14,624 nt of DNA from Patescibacteria group bacterium (lineage in GTDB: Bacteria; Patescibacteriota; Minisyncoccia; CAIUEV01; JAHKAQ01). Positions 14,315-14,624 of the stretch are shown here, piece by piece. The DNA lies in contig JAHKAQ010000019.1 in NCBI GenBank assembly GCA_018825765.1, positions 1-14,624 of the forward strand, read 5' to 3'. Within the stretch, counting starts at the first letter, position 1; each line of letters starts with the position of its first letter. The position numbers and the translations under genes were made by a program. The notes beneath the pieces were generated by a model. That model was not told the origin of the DNA. It searched no databases and saw only the letters and a program-made list of their open reading frames with translations.

Positions 14315-14617
14315 TTCTTTAATAAATAAAAAATCCCGTTTCTCAAACCCAGATAAAACAGAAATTACCTCGGTTCTGTCTTGCCTTGGTTTGAGAAAAA
14401 TATTTATGCTCTCTTCCGAAAGGAAGACTGACCCGGCCTGTAAGCGGGTCCGTAATTTTATATATCCCGGCGCGCGACTTGATTTATCAGACCGGCGCTA
14501 TAAAAAGGATATATAAAATGGTATAAAAACCTGGAAACAGGCCCGCCTTGATAAAGACGGTGATATTCGCAGGGAGTATGGAAACATTTGGGCCCTTGGG
14601 CCCCAAAGGAGGAAAAA
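14315..14617 (+). ncRNA. Putative structured 5' leader / cis-acting RNA, class unknown
   Basis: About 300 nt without a convincing gene, lying between a promoter and a strong SD. Stems in order: 11 bp (14339-14349 with 14388-14398) enclosing a 6-bp hairpin (14358-14363 with 14374-14379); 6 bp with a GAAA tetraloop (14412-14417 with 14422-14427); 6 bp with a 9-nt loop (14430-14435 with 14445-14450); 13 bp (14455-14467 with 14507-14519) enclosing 39 nt that contain CGGCGC twice; 4 bp with a GAAA tetraloop (14530-14533 with 14538-14541); then a final hairpin touching the SD. All these stems are perfect Watson-Crick pairs. I found no core of the TPP, FMN, SAM, cobalamin, glycine, c-di-GMP-I or T-box classes by eye. 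A decayed gene is an alternative, because one frame reads fairly protein-like over 14406-14618. Confidence 0.5.
14587..14612 (+). promoter_or_regulatory. SD-overlapping hairpin before the last gene
   Basis: TTTGGG (14587-14592) pairs with CCCAAA (14602-14607), and the inner CC/GG extends the stem with one bulged C. The AAA of the right arm is also the start of the SD AAAGGAGG (14605-14612), so folding would partly hide the ribosome site five bases before the ATG. This fits translational control by the leader. That reading is an inference. Confidence 0.5.
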
Positions 14618-14624
14618 ATGAAAA
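14618..14624 (+). CDS. Start of a gene cut by the window edge
   Basis: ATGAAAA, five bases after the SD AAAGGAGG. Only Met-Lys and one base are visible, so the product is unknown. The initiation context, AAAGGAGG then an A-rich spacer then ATGA, is nearly the same as that of the gene at 13942. Its upstream structured leader is the main reason to extend the contig here. Confidence 0.65.

Noticed and set aside
14518..14526. Minimal ORF ATG-GTA-TAA with a weak SD (AAAGGA) inside the leader
   Set aside because: It is too short to support, and the ATG lies partly in the 13-bp stem.
14315..14617. Known riboswitch, tmRNA or RNase P RNA in the leader
   Set aside because: No recognisable conserved core of these classes was found by eye; a covariance search is needed, so this is only a provisional rejection.
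1..14624. CRISPR array, tRNA, rRNA or transposase
   Set aside because: No regularly spaced repeats, tRNA-like CCA-ended clover pattern, rRNA sequence or transposase motif were seen on either strand.

Overview
The window looks like a chromosomal segment of a Patescibacteria (CPR)-type or other small-genome bacterium. This is inferred from moderate-to-low G+C, a 'Pro-rich tail / single membrane helix / unknown domain' protein, groEL under a CIRCE element without an adjacent groES, and several genes lacking any visible Shine-Dalgarno (SD) sequence. The standard genetic code fits: TGG encodes Trp and TGA is used as a stop. The phylum assignment is an inference from style; no marker gene here fixes it.

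Layout. (1) 1-4.4 kb, housekeeping and envelope: a membrane-anchored protein of unknown function (+) converges on groEL (-) at a 16-bp perfect hairpin terminator. GroEL has a consensus CIRCE operator. Upstream on the - strand lie a two-cluster ferredoxin with a long acidic N-terminal extension and a secreted two-repeat protein. (2) 4.4-13.8 kb, a surface-polysaccharide locus in mixed orientation: three GT4-type glycosyltransferases, a polyprenyl-phosphate sugar-1-phosphate transferase (priming enzyme), a Wzz-like chain-length regulator and a Wzy/WaaL-like O-antigen polymerase/ligase. Together they would prime a glycan on the lipid carrier, extend it in the cytosol, and polymerise or ligate it with length control outside the membrane. 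No flippase is visible. A lipoprotein gene (6054-7385) sits inside this locus and looks foreign: it is G+C-rich, has a strong SD, and has its own promoter and terminator. (3) 13.8-14.6 kb, a hairpin-dense stretch: a 27-bp perfect inverted repeat, a gene for a 90-residue exported Cys/Trp-rich protein with a strong SD, an 18-bp perfect inverted repeat, a consensus TTGACA promoter, and about 300 nt of apparently structured leader. The leader ends at a strong SD and the first codons of a gene cut by the window edge.

The most interesting signal is the last one. The 14280-14617 leader has a promoter, at least five perfect stems (two capped by GAAA tetraloops) and a final hairpin that overlaps the SD. 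I do not recognise it as a known riboswitch class. A second original observation is a shared 24-bp promoter box (TATTGACAATAT-N5-ATTTATG) upstream of both the priming transferase (-) and the Wzz-like gene (+). This could co-regulate the two arms of the polysaccharide locus.
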